38,148 nt of DNA from Alcanivorax sp. (GCA_022449455.1 JAKUPL010000019.1:1-38148); one strand, 5' to 3'; shown: positions 27,168-34,490, counted from the first letter of the stretch. Translations and numbers: made by a program. The notes: a model not told the origin generated them from the sequence alone.

Positions 27168-28058
27168 TCAGTGATTGATAAAAGCCAGATATTCGTCGCA
27201 GGTGCGTTCCGGCTGAGCCACGCCATTAACGGACACCACGATGTGGTCCTGGCCGTTGAAGGTGGCGCTGGTGTAGCTGCCGTCGGCGGCGGTGAGCGTC
27301 AGCGTGCCGGACACCGCGCAGGACGACCCGGACGGGCGGCGCAGGCCGTCGCTGCCGGTGTCCACGGTGAGGTAGCTGTCGCTCCCGGGCAGGCTGATGC
27401 CGCCGTTCATGATCTGAATGATGTCGCCGCCGCTGAGCGAGCTCTGAACCTGGAAGTCCTGGAAGCCCAACTCCACGATTTTGTCGCTGGAAAGAAGCGC
27501 CTGGAATTTGTAGTGCCCGTTGGCCACATAGCTCGGTGGCGATGAGATGGGACCGGGAAAATCAATGGTGCCGTCGAATTCGACGACTTGGTGATCGGGG
27601 CCAAACAACAGTTCCTCGGAGAACCCGTCCATGGACAGCTGTACTAAATTTCCCACATCGCCGTATTCATAATTCACCACGCCTTTGGTTAAAACGTAAG
27701 CGTTGGCGCCATAACTGAGTTTGCAGTCGTTGTAGGTCGTGCTGGCAATCCGACCAATACCGGCGGTTTGCACAACCATATCGCCGCTACCTTCGTCGTT
27801 GCCGAAATGGCACGAGCCGGTAAAGGCTTGATCAGCAAGCTGAGGCCAATAGTTAATGATCTTCGGCGCCGCGAAATAGCTTTCGGTGGATTGGTTAAGC
27901 GCCACCGGCGCGCTGGTTTCGGTGACGGTGGGTTCGCCCGGTTCCGGATCCGGGCGGTAATTATCGTCTTCGCAGGCGGTGAGCAGTACGGACGCGCACA
28001 GCACGGCGGGCACGCCCCAGCGGATCGCCGGAGCGTGGCGGTAAGAATAAAGTCTCAT
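27168..28058 (-). CDS. lipoprotein of a tandem paralogous family, member 1
   Basis: A 296-residue predicted lipoprotein with lipobox VLLTAC (lipidated Cys29) followed by an acidic linker (EDDNYRPDPEPGEP), the usual pattern for an outer-membrane or periplasm-facing lipoprotein. The mature part appears beta-rich, with cysteine-bearing segments SCHFGND, NDCKLSYG, GSSCAVSGTLTLTAADG and a final RTCDEYLAF. The order of a C-x-x-x-x-L-[ST]-[LV]-T segment, then a beta strand with V-x-V-[NT]-G, then a last cysteine near the C-terminus is shared with the two genes upstream. I do not recognise a named family. GGGA precedes the ATG. A purine-rich, AT-rich 126-base gap separates it from the next gene and may hold its own promoter. 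Confidence 0.75.
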   Translation of the reverse strand: MRLYSYRHAPAIRWGVPAVLCASVLLTACEDDNYRPDPEPGEPTVTETSAPVALNQSTESYFAAPKIINYWPQLADQAFTGSCHFGNDEGSGDMVVQTAGIGRIASTTYNDCKLSYGANAYVLTKGVVNYEYGDVGNLVQLSMDGFSEELLFGPDHQVVEFDGTIDFPGPISSPPSYVANGHYKFQALLSSDKIVELGFQDFQVQSSLSGGDIIQIMNGGISLPGSDSYLTVDTGSDGLRRPSGSSCAVSGTLTLTAADGSYTSATFNGQDHIVVSVNGVAQPERTCDEYLAFINH

Positions 28059-28184
28059 TTTTCCCTATCCCAAGGCAATTTTTTCTTAAGTTTTATGGAA
28101 ATAATGCAATAAAAAATTGTTGAGGAAGCCTATCGGGGTAGGAATGAAAAGGAAAATGAAATTTTGCGTGCACCCCGAAGACGT

Positions 28185-29144
28185 TTAGTGCGCGATCACC
28201 AGCGCCGCCATCGGGTCGGCTAGGTCGAGCAGTTCGCCGCAATCGATCAGCCGGGCATTGCCGTTGGTGGTGATCACTGCTTCATCGGCGTGCTGAACGC
28301 TGAGGCGCACCTGGCTGTCTTCCGCGCCGGTGACGGTCAGGTCGCCGGAGTCCGGGCAGGCCGCCATGGAGGTGGACAGCAGCGGATCGGTGTCCACGTC
28401 GATGAATCCGGCGGGTTGATCCGGGCCGGTCAGCGACAGCCGCCCGCGGGCGCCGATGCCCATGCCACCGGTCATCAGATCCACGGCGAACGGCACGGCG
28501 AAATCCTGCAATCGCCACTCCCGAGCATGCAGGGACTGATTGTCCTCCAGGTACTCGAAGGCCAGGGTCAGCCCGGCGTCGCTGACGCTGGCGAACGGCA
28601 GGCCGGCGATCGGGTCCGGTGTCATGCGCAGGGTGCCGTCCAGGCGGGTGCGGTTGCCGTACACGGTGCCGCCCTGATTTTCGCGCAGGTCGGAAACGAA
28701 GGCCGTGGCGTCGACCTGGAAGGGCGAGGCCGGGTCGGCGCTGTCGTACTGGAAAGCCAGGTCGCCGTCGAGCATCAGGTCGGTGTCCGGCCCCAGGGAG
28801 ATCCGGCAGTTTTCATAATCAATCGCGGTGACGCGCCCGGCGCCGTCCGGTTCAGTTTCCCGTGCCACGGTGCCGTCGTTGTCGCAGGCGGTCACCGGCA
28901 TCACCACGCTGTACATGTTCAGGTCGTAGGCCACGTTCAGGGTCATCAGGTTGGTGACGAATATCGCCTCGCCCAGCAAGGATTCGGCGTTTTGCGCGTC
29001 CACGGCGATGGCTCGGGCATCGTTGTCCGGTGGCGTACTGTCGACGGGGCGGTGATCATGGTCGCCGCCACAGGCAGCGAGCAGCAGAACGAGGCCGGGC
29101 AGAACCCGGCGCGGAAGCGATAAGAACCTGAGTGGTGCGAACAT
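28185..29144 (-). CDS. lipoprotein of the tandem family, member 2
   Basis: A 319-residue predicted lipoprotein: signal peptide RVLPGLVLLLAAC (lipidated Cys25) followed by GGDHDHRPVDSTPPDND. Matching its neighbours, it has TACDNDGTV and YENCRISLGPDTDLMLDGDLAF in the first half, and MAACPDSGDLTVTGAEDSQ followed by AVITTNGNARLIDCGELLDL at the end. Cysteine placement agrees with members 1 and 3, so two disulfides are likely. It is more GC-rich than the RHS locus, so the lipoprotein cluster probably has a different origin. Function is unknown. Confidence 0.75.
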   Translation of the reverse strand: MFAPLRFLSLPRRVLPGLVLLLAACGGDHDHRPVDSTPPDNDARAIAVDAQNAESLLGEAIFVTNLMTLNVAYDLNMYSVVMPVTACDNDGTVARETEPDGAGRVTAIDYENCRISLGPDTDLMLDGDLAFQYDSADPASPFQVDATAFVSDLRENQGGTVYGNRTRLDGTLRMTPDPIAGLPFASVSDAGLTLAFEYLEDNQSLHAREWRLQDFAVPFAVDLMTGGMGIGARGRLSLTGPDQPAGFIDVDTDPLLSTSMAACPDSGDLTVTGAEDSQVRLSVQHADEAVITTNGNARLIDCGELLDLADPMAALVIAH

Positions 29145-29201
29145 GGGTATTCCCCCTGGCGGTGCGTTGTTGTTGCGCCGCAGTCTGCCAAGGGGAAAGG
29201 G

Positions 29202-29219
29202 CGCCGGCTTTCACCGGCG
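29202..29219 (-). terminator. hairpin after lipoprotein member 3
   Basis: CGCCGG and CCGGCG pair around a six-base loop, followed on the minus strand by a T/C-rich stretch. It lies 17 bases after the member 3 stop and just before the member 2 start, so it may reduce read-through. Confidence 0.45.
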
Positions 29220-29236
29220 TCCCGTCGCAATGTGCA

Positions 29237-30163
29237 TTATGTCCCGGGGCTGGTTGGCGGGGACGGCATTTGGGAGAACATCCATTCCTCGAAAGCATCG
29301 CAATCGTAATCGGCGGTGATACCGTTGATGGTCACCGTGATGGGGGTGCCGAAATTCAGGCTGAGGGAGGTGCCGTCGCCGCCGGTGATTGTCAGACTCC
29401 CACCGGCGGGGCAGTAAAGATCGCTTTCGAATGACAGAACGGTGTCGGTGACCACCGTGACCAGCCCTTCGAGCGGACCGGAGAAGCTCAGATCGCCATC
29501 CAGACGTCTGCCGTCCACGCCCTCGTTCAGGTATTCGGAGGTGGCGTCGAAACCCTGGTAATCCATGGTCAGATCGAGAAACGGCGCGTCTTCGCCATCA
29601 AGCGTGCCGCTCAACCTCAGCGTGGCCTCGATGTTTATAAAGTCCACCTCGTCGGAGCCGGTGCCGGGTACCAGGTCGAAGCCACCGTCCAACTGGCTTT
29701 TTTGAACGATGACGTAATCGCTGGACTGGGTCTGTTCGAAACGAAGCGCCTCGGCGTCCAGCCGGGTGAGCGCGCCACCATCGTATTCCAGGCTTACGGT
29801 ACCGTCCGCGACATTGCCGGTGGTGTACTCGCAGTGATCGAACTGAATCAGTGTCGGGTTCGGCGTGCCCTCCGGCTCCAGCAGAACGCCGCCGTTCAGG
29901 CAGCCTCCGTCGAGCACATTGCCCAATGCCTCATAGATCTGCTGCTGCATCACGCCATAGCGCAATGAATCGTATTGTTCGAGAACCAGGCCGGCCAGGG
30001 TGCCGGCGTTGTCCTCGCTGACGACCAGGCGGTTGACGCCCGTATCCTCCTCCATGTAGTCGGAATCGGAATCGTCGTCACAGGCGCTGAGCAGGACGGC
30101 GGTGAAGGCGATAAGCGGCAAGGAAAGCGCCAAGGAGGCGCTCGAGCGATAGGCGGGTTTCAT
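29237..30163 (-). CDS. lipoprotein of the tandem family, member 3
   Basis: A 308-residue predicted lipoprotein with signal peptide SLPLIAFTAVLLSAC (lipidated Cys28) and a strongly acidic linker DDDSDSDYMEED. The shared pattern is clear: DGGCLNGGVLLEPEG and FDHCEYTTGNVADGTVSLEY in the first half, and LYCPAGGSLTITGGDGTSLSL then ITVTINGITADYDCDAFEEW at the end. It is the most upstream member on the minus strand. The ~190 bases ahead of it contain no clear gene and lead to repeat copy C. Family function is unknown; repeated duplication suggests a variable surface or periplasmic role (inference). Confidence 0.75.
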   Translation of the reverse strand: MKPAYRSSASLALSLPLIAFTAVLLSACDDDSDSDYMEEDTGVNRLVVSEDNAGTLAGLVLEQYDSLRYGVMQQQIYEALGNVLDGGCLNGGVLLEPEGTPNPTLIQFDHCEYTTGNVADGTVSLEYDGGALTRLDAEALRFEQTQSSDYVIVQKSQLDGGFDLVPGTGSDEVDFINIEATLRLSGTLDGEDAPFLDLTMDYQGFDATSEYLNEGVDGRRLDGDLSFSGPLEGLVTVVTDTVLSFESDLYCPAGGSLTITGGDGTSLSLNFGTPITVTINGITADYDCDAFEEWMFSQMPSPPTSPGT

Positions 30164-30349
30164 CGTTGTTCTCCGGCTGCGGCATGCTGAAAACGGACCA
30201 TCATCATCCGTTCCTGCAAACCCTAGCGGCCGGAGGTGGTAAAGAAATTCCCCTAATCAGGGGTGACAAGGGGTAGTGTGAAGGCGGTCACATGGCCGCG
30301 TGGCTCAGTGCCCGCCATCGCCAGCGGGCCAGGCCACCCGGGGCCACCC

Positions 30350-30529
30350 GGGGTCGGACCTCGACAAGTCATTGATTTAATGAAATACCGGCTGTTAACG
30401 CGGGGCGCGTCCGGTCTTTTTTCCCTTAGGAGGGCCTTTTTGCTGTCGTAAAAGCAGCCTAAGGCCTGTAAACCTGCCCGCTATATAATGGTTTTTCTTA
30501 TAAATCAGTGGCTTGTGGTGGTCTGACCC
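30350..30529. repeat. inverted-repeat element, copy C (internally deleted)
   Basis: 180 bases from GGGGTCGGACCTCGACAAG to GTGGTGGTCTGACCC. It follows copy D closely (shared CCGGCTGTTAACGC, GCTGTCGTAAAAGCAGCC, TAAACCTGCCCGCTATATAA) but lacks about 50 bases of D's left half. The left border is a perfect tandem pair of GGCCACCCGG. The right end joins directly to a pteridine reductase gene fragment, just as copy D joins to the intact gene. Confidence 0.8.
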
Positions 30530-30531
30530 GG

Positions 30532-30694
30532 TCAGGTGTCATCATCGCCAGGCCGGCTTTGGCCATGCAGTAGAGGGGATGGTCGGCGAGAGGCTTCTCC
30601 GCGTACAGGTCCACCAGGTTGACGATGGCGCCCCGGCCGGAGCGGGCCAGGTCGTCGGCCAGGGCCTGGCTGAGCAAAGGGGGCGCGCGCAGGT
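30532..30694 (-). pseudogene. fragment of the pteridine reductase gene
   Basis: Bases 30538-30694 match 32576-32732 of the intact reductase gene with only about five differences in 157. The first seven (TCAGGTG) match that gene's stop region. About 240 bases between the two matching parts are missing and the join is out of frame, so the copy cannot be functional. It encodes the segment around the catalytic tyrosine (NLVDLYAEKPLADHPLYCMAKAG in pattern). It lies between copies C and B. Confidence 0.85.
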
Positions 30695-30711
30695 CCTGCC
30701 CGGGCCTGCCC

Positions 30712-30949
30712 GGGGTCGGACCTCGGCAAGTCATTGAATCTATTGGATTAAGCCGGGTTCTCTGGCAATTTTTTTGCCTTGGAGGGGCCTTTCTGAGCTG
30801 CTAAATACCGGTTTTCCGCGTAGGAGAGCGTCTGGCTTTGTTCTTCTGGAGGCCTTTTGGGCCGCCTTCAAAGCGCCCCAAGGCCTGTATATTGGGTTGC
30901 GTGGCCGAGGCTTTTCTTATAAATCAGTGGGTTGTTGTGGTCCGACCCC
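30712..30949. repeat. inverted-repeat element, copy B
   Basis: 238 bases, ends GGGGTCGGACCTCGGCAAG and GTTGTGGTCCGACCCC, with the inverted ends extending to CCCGGGG/CCCCGGG. It is highly similar to copy A, including the GGCAATTTTTTTGCC hairpin and the TTCCGCGTAGGAGAG and AAGGCCTGTATATTGGG blocks. The left border is a perfect tandem pair of CCTGCCCGGG. It separates the reductase fragment from the AT-rich membrane-protein cassette. Confidence 0.85.
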
Positions 30950-30978
30950 GGGTTTGCCGGTTTTTCAGGAGAACGGCA

Positions 30979-31290
30979 TTGAATATAGGGATTTTGATAG
31001 GTTGGGTGGCGGGCGTTTTTCTTATCGTTTACATGGTGTCCGTTGTGAGGCTTTATTCAGTCTTAAAAAAAGAATGGAGGTGGTTCTGGGAAGAAAAAGG
31101 CGCGCCAAGTATTACTGACCCGAACGGGCAAATAAAAATATTTTCTCTTTTGGTGTTGGGGCGAGGATTGGATGATGACTTTAGAGAAAAGAATAGACGT
31201 TCCATAGCTTTGGTTAGAGTGTCTTTCTTCGTTGCGTCTCTATCGTTCTTGCTGATTTGCGCAATGATCTTTTTGGGGGCTTATGATTAG
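30979..31290 (+). CDS. small two-helix membrane protein, cassette gene 1
   Basis: A 103-residue protein starting at TTG with a clean CAGGAG six bases upstream; no ATG is near. One hydrophobic helix lies at about residues 3-24 (IGILIGWVAGVFLIVYMVSVV) and another at about 78-99 (LVRVSFFVASLSFLLICAMIF). Between them is a soluble stretch with WRWFWEEKGAPS and LGRGLDDDFREKNRR. The layout (helix, charged middle, basic patch, helix) repeats in the next gene, so they are probably distant paralogues. AT-rich codon use contrasts with the chromosome. I do not recognise a family. A membrane immunity protein would be one possibility beside a polymorphic toxin locus, but no matching toxin is present. Confidence 0.6.
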   Translation: MNIGILIGWVAGVFLIVYMVSVVRLYSVLKKEWRWFWEEKGAPSITDPNGQIKIFSLLVLGRGLDDDFREKNRRSIALVRVSFFVASLSFLLICAMIFLGAYD

Positions 31291-31313
31291 GTTTGATGGT
31301 TTTGGGGTGAGAG

Positions 31314-31595
31314 ATGAATGACTTTGTTTTTTATTCAGGGTTTGCTCTTGTGGTCATTTTCATTGCCTGTATTTCCTTCTTCATAGAGAAGGTCAGGAGG
31401 GGGCTGGATGAGGACATTGGCTTCATAAAGCTGTGGTGGATGATTGGCTGTATGGATTTTTGGGATGGCTTTGATGTTGGTGGGGCCGACAGGGAAAGAA
31501 TTGTCTCAGCATATGGAAAAATAAAGAGAAGTACCATTGTGTTTGCTTTCTTTATGGTTGCTTTCAGTCTTTTTTTTGAAACGGTTAAAGGCTGA
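31314..31595 (+). CDS. small two-helix membrane protein, cassette gene 2
   Basis: A 93-residue protein with ribosome site GGGGTGAGAG directly before its ATG. Helix 1 is at about residues 4-24 (FVFYSGFALVVIFIACISFFI) and helix 2 at about 74-90 (STIVFAFFMVAFSLFF). The middle contains RRGLDEDIGFIKLWWMIGCMDFW and DRERIVSAYGKIKRS. It follows gene 1 by 23 bases and shares its layout. The reading frame after the stop also looks protein-like in another frame up to about 31690. Function is unknown. Confidence 0.6.
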   Translation: MNDFVFYSGFALVVIFIACISFFIEKVRRGLDEDIGFIKLWWMIGCMDFWDGFDVGGADRERIVSAYGKIKRSTIVFAFFMVAFSLFFETVKG

Positions 31596-31685
31596 AGGTC
31601 TGTCCGAGAATAAAGAACTTACCTATGATGTGGCTGGTTGGTATGGTTTGAGCCGCTTGGTTTCGCTGATTCAGAAAAGGGTTAA

Positions 31686-32069
31686 GTGGACGTGGAAAGC
31701 AGGGCATACAGAAATATTGAGGTGGAGTGGGGTAAGGGGGCGTATGGCGCTATTTTCATGATGCCTTCCTTGCTTTATTTCCATTACGACGACATCGTTC
31801 TTCCGGTTGGTCTGGTTATTTTTAATGCGTTGGCAATATATATTCCCAGGCCCATAAGGTTTCTGTTCCTGAATGACCCATTTTTTAGGTTTTCCATCTG
31901 TTCGTTTTTCTTTATTTCTGTCTTTTTTTGCTTTATCGGTGGCTGGGTGCTTGATGGTCTGGAGGTTATTCCTCCAGTGGCATTGAGTGGTGCTGCTTAT
32001 ATTTTTATGTGGGCCTATAGGCCTGAAAAAAAGCTCGAAGAATTCGGTTGGAAGAACATAGAAAAATAG
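31686..32069 (+). CDS. membrane protein, cassette gene 3 (start uncertain, possibly frameshifted)
   Basis: A 127-residue frame starting at a GTG immediately after an in-frame TAA, with AAGGG five bases upstream. Hydrophobic segments lie at about 22-58, 66-89 and 94-111. Upstream, a different frame (about 31580-31690) encodes LSENKELTYDVAGWYGLSRL and VSLIQKRVK, which look like genuine protein and would flow naturally into this gene. A single indel could therefore have split a longer gene, with this frame as its 3' part. The product ends in EFGWKNIEK, 19 bases before repeat copy D. The base composition is that of genes 1 and 2. Function is unknown. Confidence 0.5.
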   Translation: MDVESRAYRNIEVEWGKGAYGAIFMMPSLLYFHYDDIVLPVGLVIFNALAIYIPRPIRFLFLNDPFFRFSICSFFFISVFFCFIGGWVLDGLEVIPPVALSGAAYIFMWAYRPEKKLEEFGWKNIEK

Positions 32070-32088
32070 GACGTTGTCGACGCTGCCC

Positions 32089-32326
32089 GGGGTCGGATCT
32101 CGACAAGTCATTGAGTTGATTGATTTAAATGAGCTTTATGGCGGCTATTTTGGGCTTGGGCGGCTTTTTTGGGGTGGCAAATACCGGCTGTTAACGCAGG
32201 GCGCGCCCGGTCTTTTTCCCCTTAGAAGGGGCTTTTTGCTGTCGTAAAAGCAGCCTAAGGCCTGTAAACCTGCCCGCTATATAATGGTTTTTCTTATAAA
32301 TCAGTGACTTGTGGTGGTCCGACCCC
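32089..32326. repeat. inverted-repeat element, copy D
   Basis: 238 bases, the same length as copy B, from GGGGTCGGATCTCGACAAG to CTTGTGGTGGTCCGACCCC. The ends form an imperfect inverted repeat of about 30 bases (GGGGTCGGACC, ACAAG, CA, TGATTTA shared). The interior matches copy C. Its right end is two bases from the stop codon of the pteridine reductase, so the element abuts the conserved chromosome. Confidence 0.85.
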
Positions 32327-32328
32327 GA

Positions 32329-33066
32329 TCAGGTGCCGGCGAGGGCGAGGGAGCGGCCGCCGTCCACGGCCAGGATCTGGCCGGTGACGTAGGGGGCGTC
32401 CAGGGCGAGCCAGGTCACCGCGCCGGCGATGTCGTCCGGGTCGCCGGCCCGTTTCAGGGCGCTGGCCTTGAGTACCGCGTCCTGGTCGGCGCCGCCCTGT
32501 TCGGGCCACAGGATCGGGCCCGGCGAGACGCCGTTGACGCGTACCGACGGGCCCAGGTCGCGGGCCAGGCTTTTGGTCATCATCGCCAGGCCGGCCTTGG
32601 CCATGCAGTAGAGGGGATGGTCGGCGAGAGGCTTCTCCGCGTACACGTCCACCAGGTTGACGATGGCGCCCCGGCCGGAGCGGGCCAGGTCGCCGGCCAG
32701 GGCCTGGCTGAGCAAAAAGGGCGCGCGCAGGTTGCCGTGCACCAGCTCGTCCCAGTCGTGATCGGTGGCGTCGGCCAGGGGGGTGGGGTAGAAGCTGGAG
32801 GCGTTGTTGACTAGCAGATCCAGGCCGCCGAAACAGGCGCGGGCCTCGGCGGCCAGCCGGCGCACGGCGGCCGGGTCGCTCAGGTCCGCCTGCAGGCAGG
32901 TGGCGCTGTCCACCCGCGTGGCGTTCAGCTCCGCCGCCAGGGCCCGGGCCTCGGCCTCGCTGTTGCGGTAATGGATCACTACCCGACAATCGCGGGCGTG
33001 CAGGGCGCGGACGATGCGCGCGCCGATGCGGCGGGCGCTGCCGGTGACCAGCGCTATGGCTGCCAT
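32329..33066 (-). CDS. pteridine reductase / dihydromonapterin-type SDR
   Basis: A 245-residue SDR of the pteridine-reductase branch, which reduces dihydropterins or dihydrofolate with NADPH and fits the neighbouring folate genes. TGSARRIGARIV (about residues 8-19) has the arginine-rich cofactor loop of that branch in place of TGxxxGIG. NNASSFYPTPLAD near 86-98 is its typical substrate motif. The catalytic YCMAKAG is near 157-163, SPGPILWPE near 184-192 and VTGQILAVDGG near the end. It overlaps cca by 13 bases on the same strand. FolM-like is the closest named function, but I would not fix the symbol. A damaged partial copy lies at 30532-30694. Confidence 0.85.
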   Translation of the reverse strand: MAAIALVTGSARRIGARIVRALHARDCRVVIHYRNSEAEARALAAELNATRVDSATCLQADLSDPAAVRRLAAEARACFGGLDLLVNNASSFYPTPLADATDHDWDELVHGNLRAPFLLSQALAGDLARSGRGAIVNLVDVYAEKPLADHPLYCMAKAGLAMMTKSLARDLGPSVRVNGVSPGPILWPEQGGADQDAVLKASALKRAGDPDDIAGAVTWLALDAPYVTGQILAVDGGRSLALAGT

Positions 33067-34295
33067 CGTTCGAGAAACTCCTTTTTGTATTCCTTGATGA
33101 TCTTGAGGCGCTTTTCATCCAGGGCATGGCCCAGGGCCTGGCCGGCCAGGCCCGCCTCGCGCAGGCCGCTCACGTCCACCTTGCGCACCGCTTCGGCCAC
33201 CCCGGCCAGGTACTCGCCCTGGGGGAACGGTGCCTTGGGGTCGGCGGCGCAGGTGCGCGCGTCCGCTTCGCAGGCGGCCAGGAAAAATTTCAGCCGCCGG
33301 GGGCGGCGCACCACGTCCAGGCTGCGCAGCATTTCCCAGACGTCGGCGGGGCGCAGTTTCAGGGCCCGTTGGGCGCGCCGCTGCCAGCGCGTCATGGTCA
33401 CCGCGGCGTCGGCCAGTTCCTTGGAGACCCGCAGGCGCTGGGACATTTCCCGCGCCAGGTTCTCGCCGCGCCGTTCGTGGCCCTTGTGCTCCGGCCAGCC
33501 GTCCGGCGGCGTTTCCGCCTTGCCCAGATCGTGGCAAAGCAGGGCGTAACGGGACGTCAACGGCAACTGCTGGCGCGCCGCCTGCGCCAGGCAGCGGTAC
33601 TGGTGGGTGAGCACGTCCACGGTGGGGTGGTGATCCGGGCATTGGGGTACGCCGTCCAGGTGCGCCAGTTCCGGAAACAGCTCCGCCAGGGCGCCGCAGT
33701 CGTGCAGGGTCTGGAAGTAGGCCTGGGGGGAGCGCTCCATCAGCGCCCGGTTGGTTTCCTTCCAGACTCGCTCGGCGGGCAGATGGGCCAGTTCGCCGCT
33801 GATGGTAATGCGGGTCATCAGTTCCAGGGTTTCCTCGGCCACGCGGAAGCCCATCCAGCGGTAGCGGGCGGCCAGCCGCGCCACTCGCAGCACCCGTAGC
33901 GGGTCCTCGGTGAATGCCGGCGACACATGGCGCAGCAGCCGGGCCTTGAGGTCCCGCTTGCCGCCGAACGGGTCGATGATCTCGCCGTCGGCGGTGCGTG
34001 CCATGGCGTTGACGGTCAGGTCCCGGCGGATCAGGTCCTGCTCCAGGGACACGTCCGGTTCGGCGTGGAACACGAAGCCGCTGTAGCCGTGGCCGCTTTT
34101 GCGCTCGGTGCGGGCCAGCGCGTATTCCTCCCGGGTGTCCGGATGCAGGAACACGGGAAAGTCCTTGCCCACCGGTTTGAAGCCCTGATCGATGAGCTGC
34201 TGTGGGGTGGCACCCACCACGACCCAGTCTCGTTCCTTGACCGGCAGGCCCAGCAGTTCGTCACGAACCGCTCCGCCTACTAAATAAATATCCAT
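33054..34295 (-). CDS. cca: CCA-adding tRNA nucleotidyltransferase
   Basis: A 413-residue class II enzyme that adds or repairs the 3' CCA of tRNAs, with the length of the E. coli protein. [10 protein letters not shown] (residues 7-16) starts the nucleotidyltransferase fold, and Glu21 and Asp23 in KERDWVVVG bind metal. [10 protein letters not shown] near 110 and [15 protein letters not shown] near 137-151 are the further class II motifs. An HD phosphohydrolase domain follows with HDLGKAETP near 251-259, as in gammaproteobacterial members. Start at 34295 ([12 protein letters not shown]) is standard. The pteridine reductase gene begins inside its 3' end, so the two are co-transcribed. Confidence 0.96.
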   Translation of the reverse strand: MDIYLVGGAVRDELLGLPVKERDWVVVGATPQQLIDQGFKPVGKDFPVFLHPDTREEYALARTERKSGHGYSGFVFHAEPDVSLEQDLIRRDLTVNAMARTADGEIIDPFGGKRDLKARLLRHVSPAFTEDPLRVLRVARLAARYRWMGFRVAEETLELMTRITISGELAHLPAERVWKETNRALMERSPQAYFQTLHDCGALAELFPELAHLDGVPQCPDHHPTVDVLTHQYRCLAQAARQQLPLTSRYALLCHDLGKAETPPDGWPEHKGHERRGENLAREMSQRLRVSKELADAAVTMTRWQRRAQRALKLRPADVWEMLRSLDVVRRPRRLKFFLAACEADARTCAADPKAPFPQGEYLAGVAEAVRKVDVSGLREAGLAGQALGHALDEKRLKIIKEYKKEFLERWQP

Positions 34296-34298
34296 TTG

Positions 34299-34327
34299 TT
34301 GTCACCCACCCTTTGCAGCAGAATATT
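34299..34327 (+). promoter_or_regulatory. candidate promoter between cca and the EamA exporter
   Basis: TTGTCA (34299-34304), exactly 17 bases, then AATATT (34322-34327) on the plus strand. Transcription would start at the 5' side of the hairpin at 34334. Confidence 0.35.
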
Positions 34328-34333
34328 CTCGCG

Positions 34334-34365
34334 AGCCGCGGTGCTGTACAAGCCCGCGGCTTTTT
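34334..34365 (+). terminator. isolated Rho-independent-type terminator ahead of the EamA gene
   Basis: AGCCGCGG and CCGCGGCT pair over eight bases around a 12-base loop and are followed by TTTT. No plus-strand gene lies upstream (cca is divergent), so it is either an attenuator in the leader of the exporter gene or the remnant of a lost gene. Confidence 0.6.
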
Positions 34366-34490
34366 GTTTGACCGCTTTCCATGGCGGCCACCCTTCGCCA
34401 TCCCCATCGTTGCTCGGTCAAGGTATTGTCCCCGGCCTCCGGAGCCTTCACAACCTCGCCGCAACCGCGCCACCTTACGCAAGGAATGAC

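Noticed and set aside
30498-30734. 78-codon minus-strand frame covering the reductase fragment
   Set aside because: It is the pseudogene fragment read through into both flanking repeats; no start signal, and the native stop is out of frame.
26731-32326. Copies A-D considered as a CRISPR array or as a tandem satellite
   Set aside because: Units are 180-238 bases, widely separated by different genes, and have inverted-repeat ends; there are no short regular repeats or spacers.
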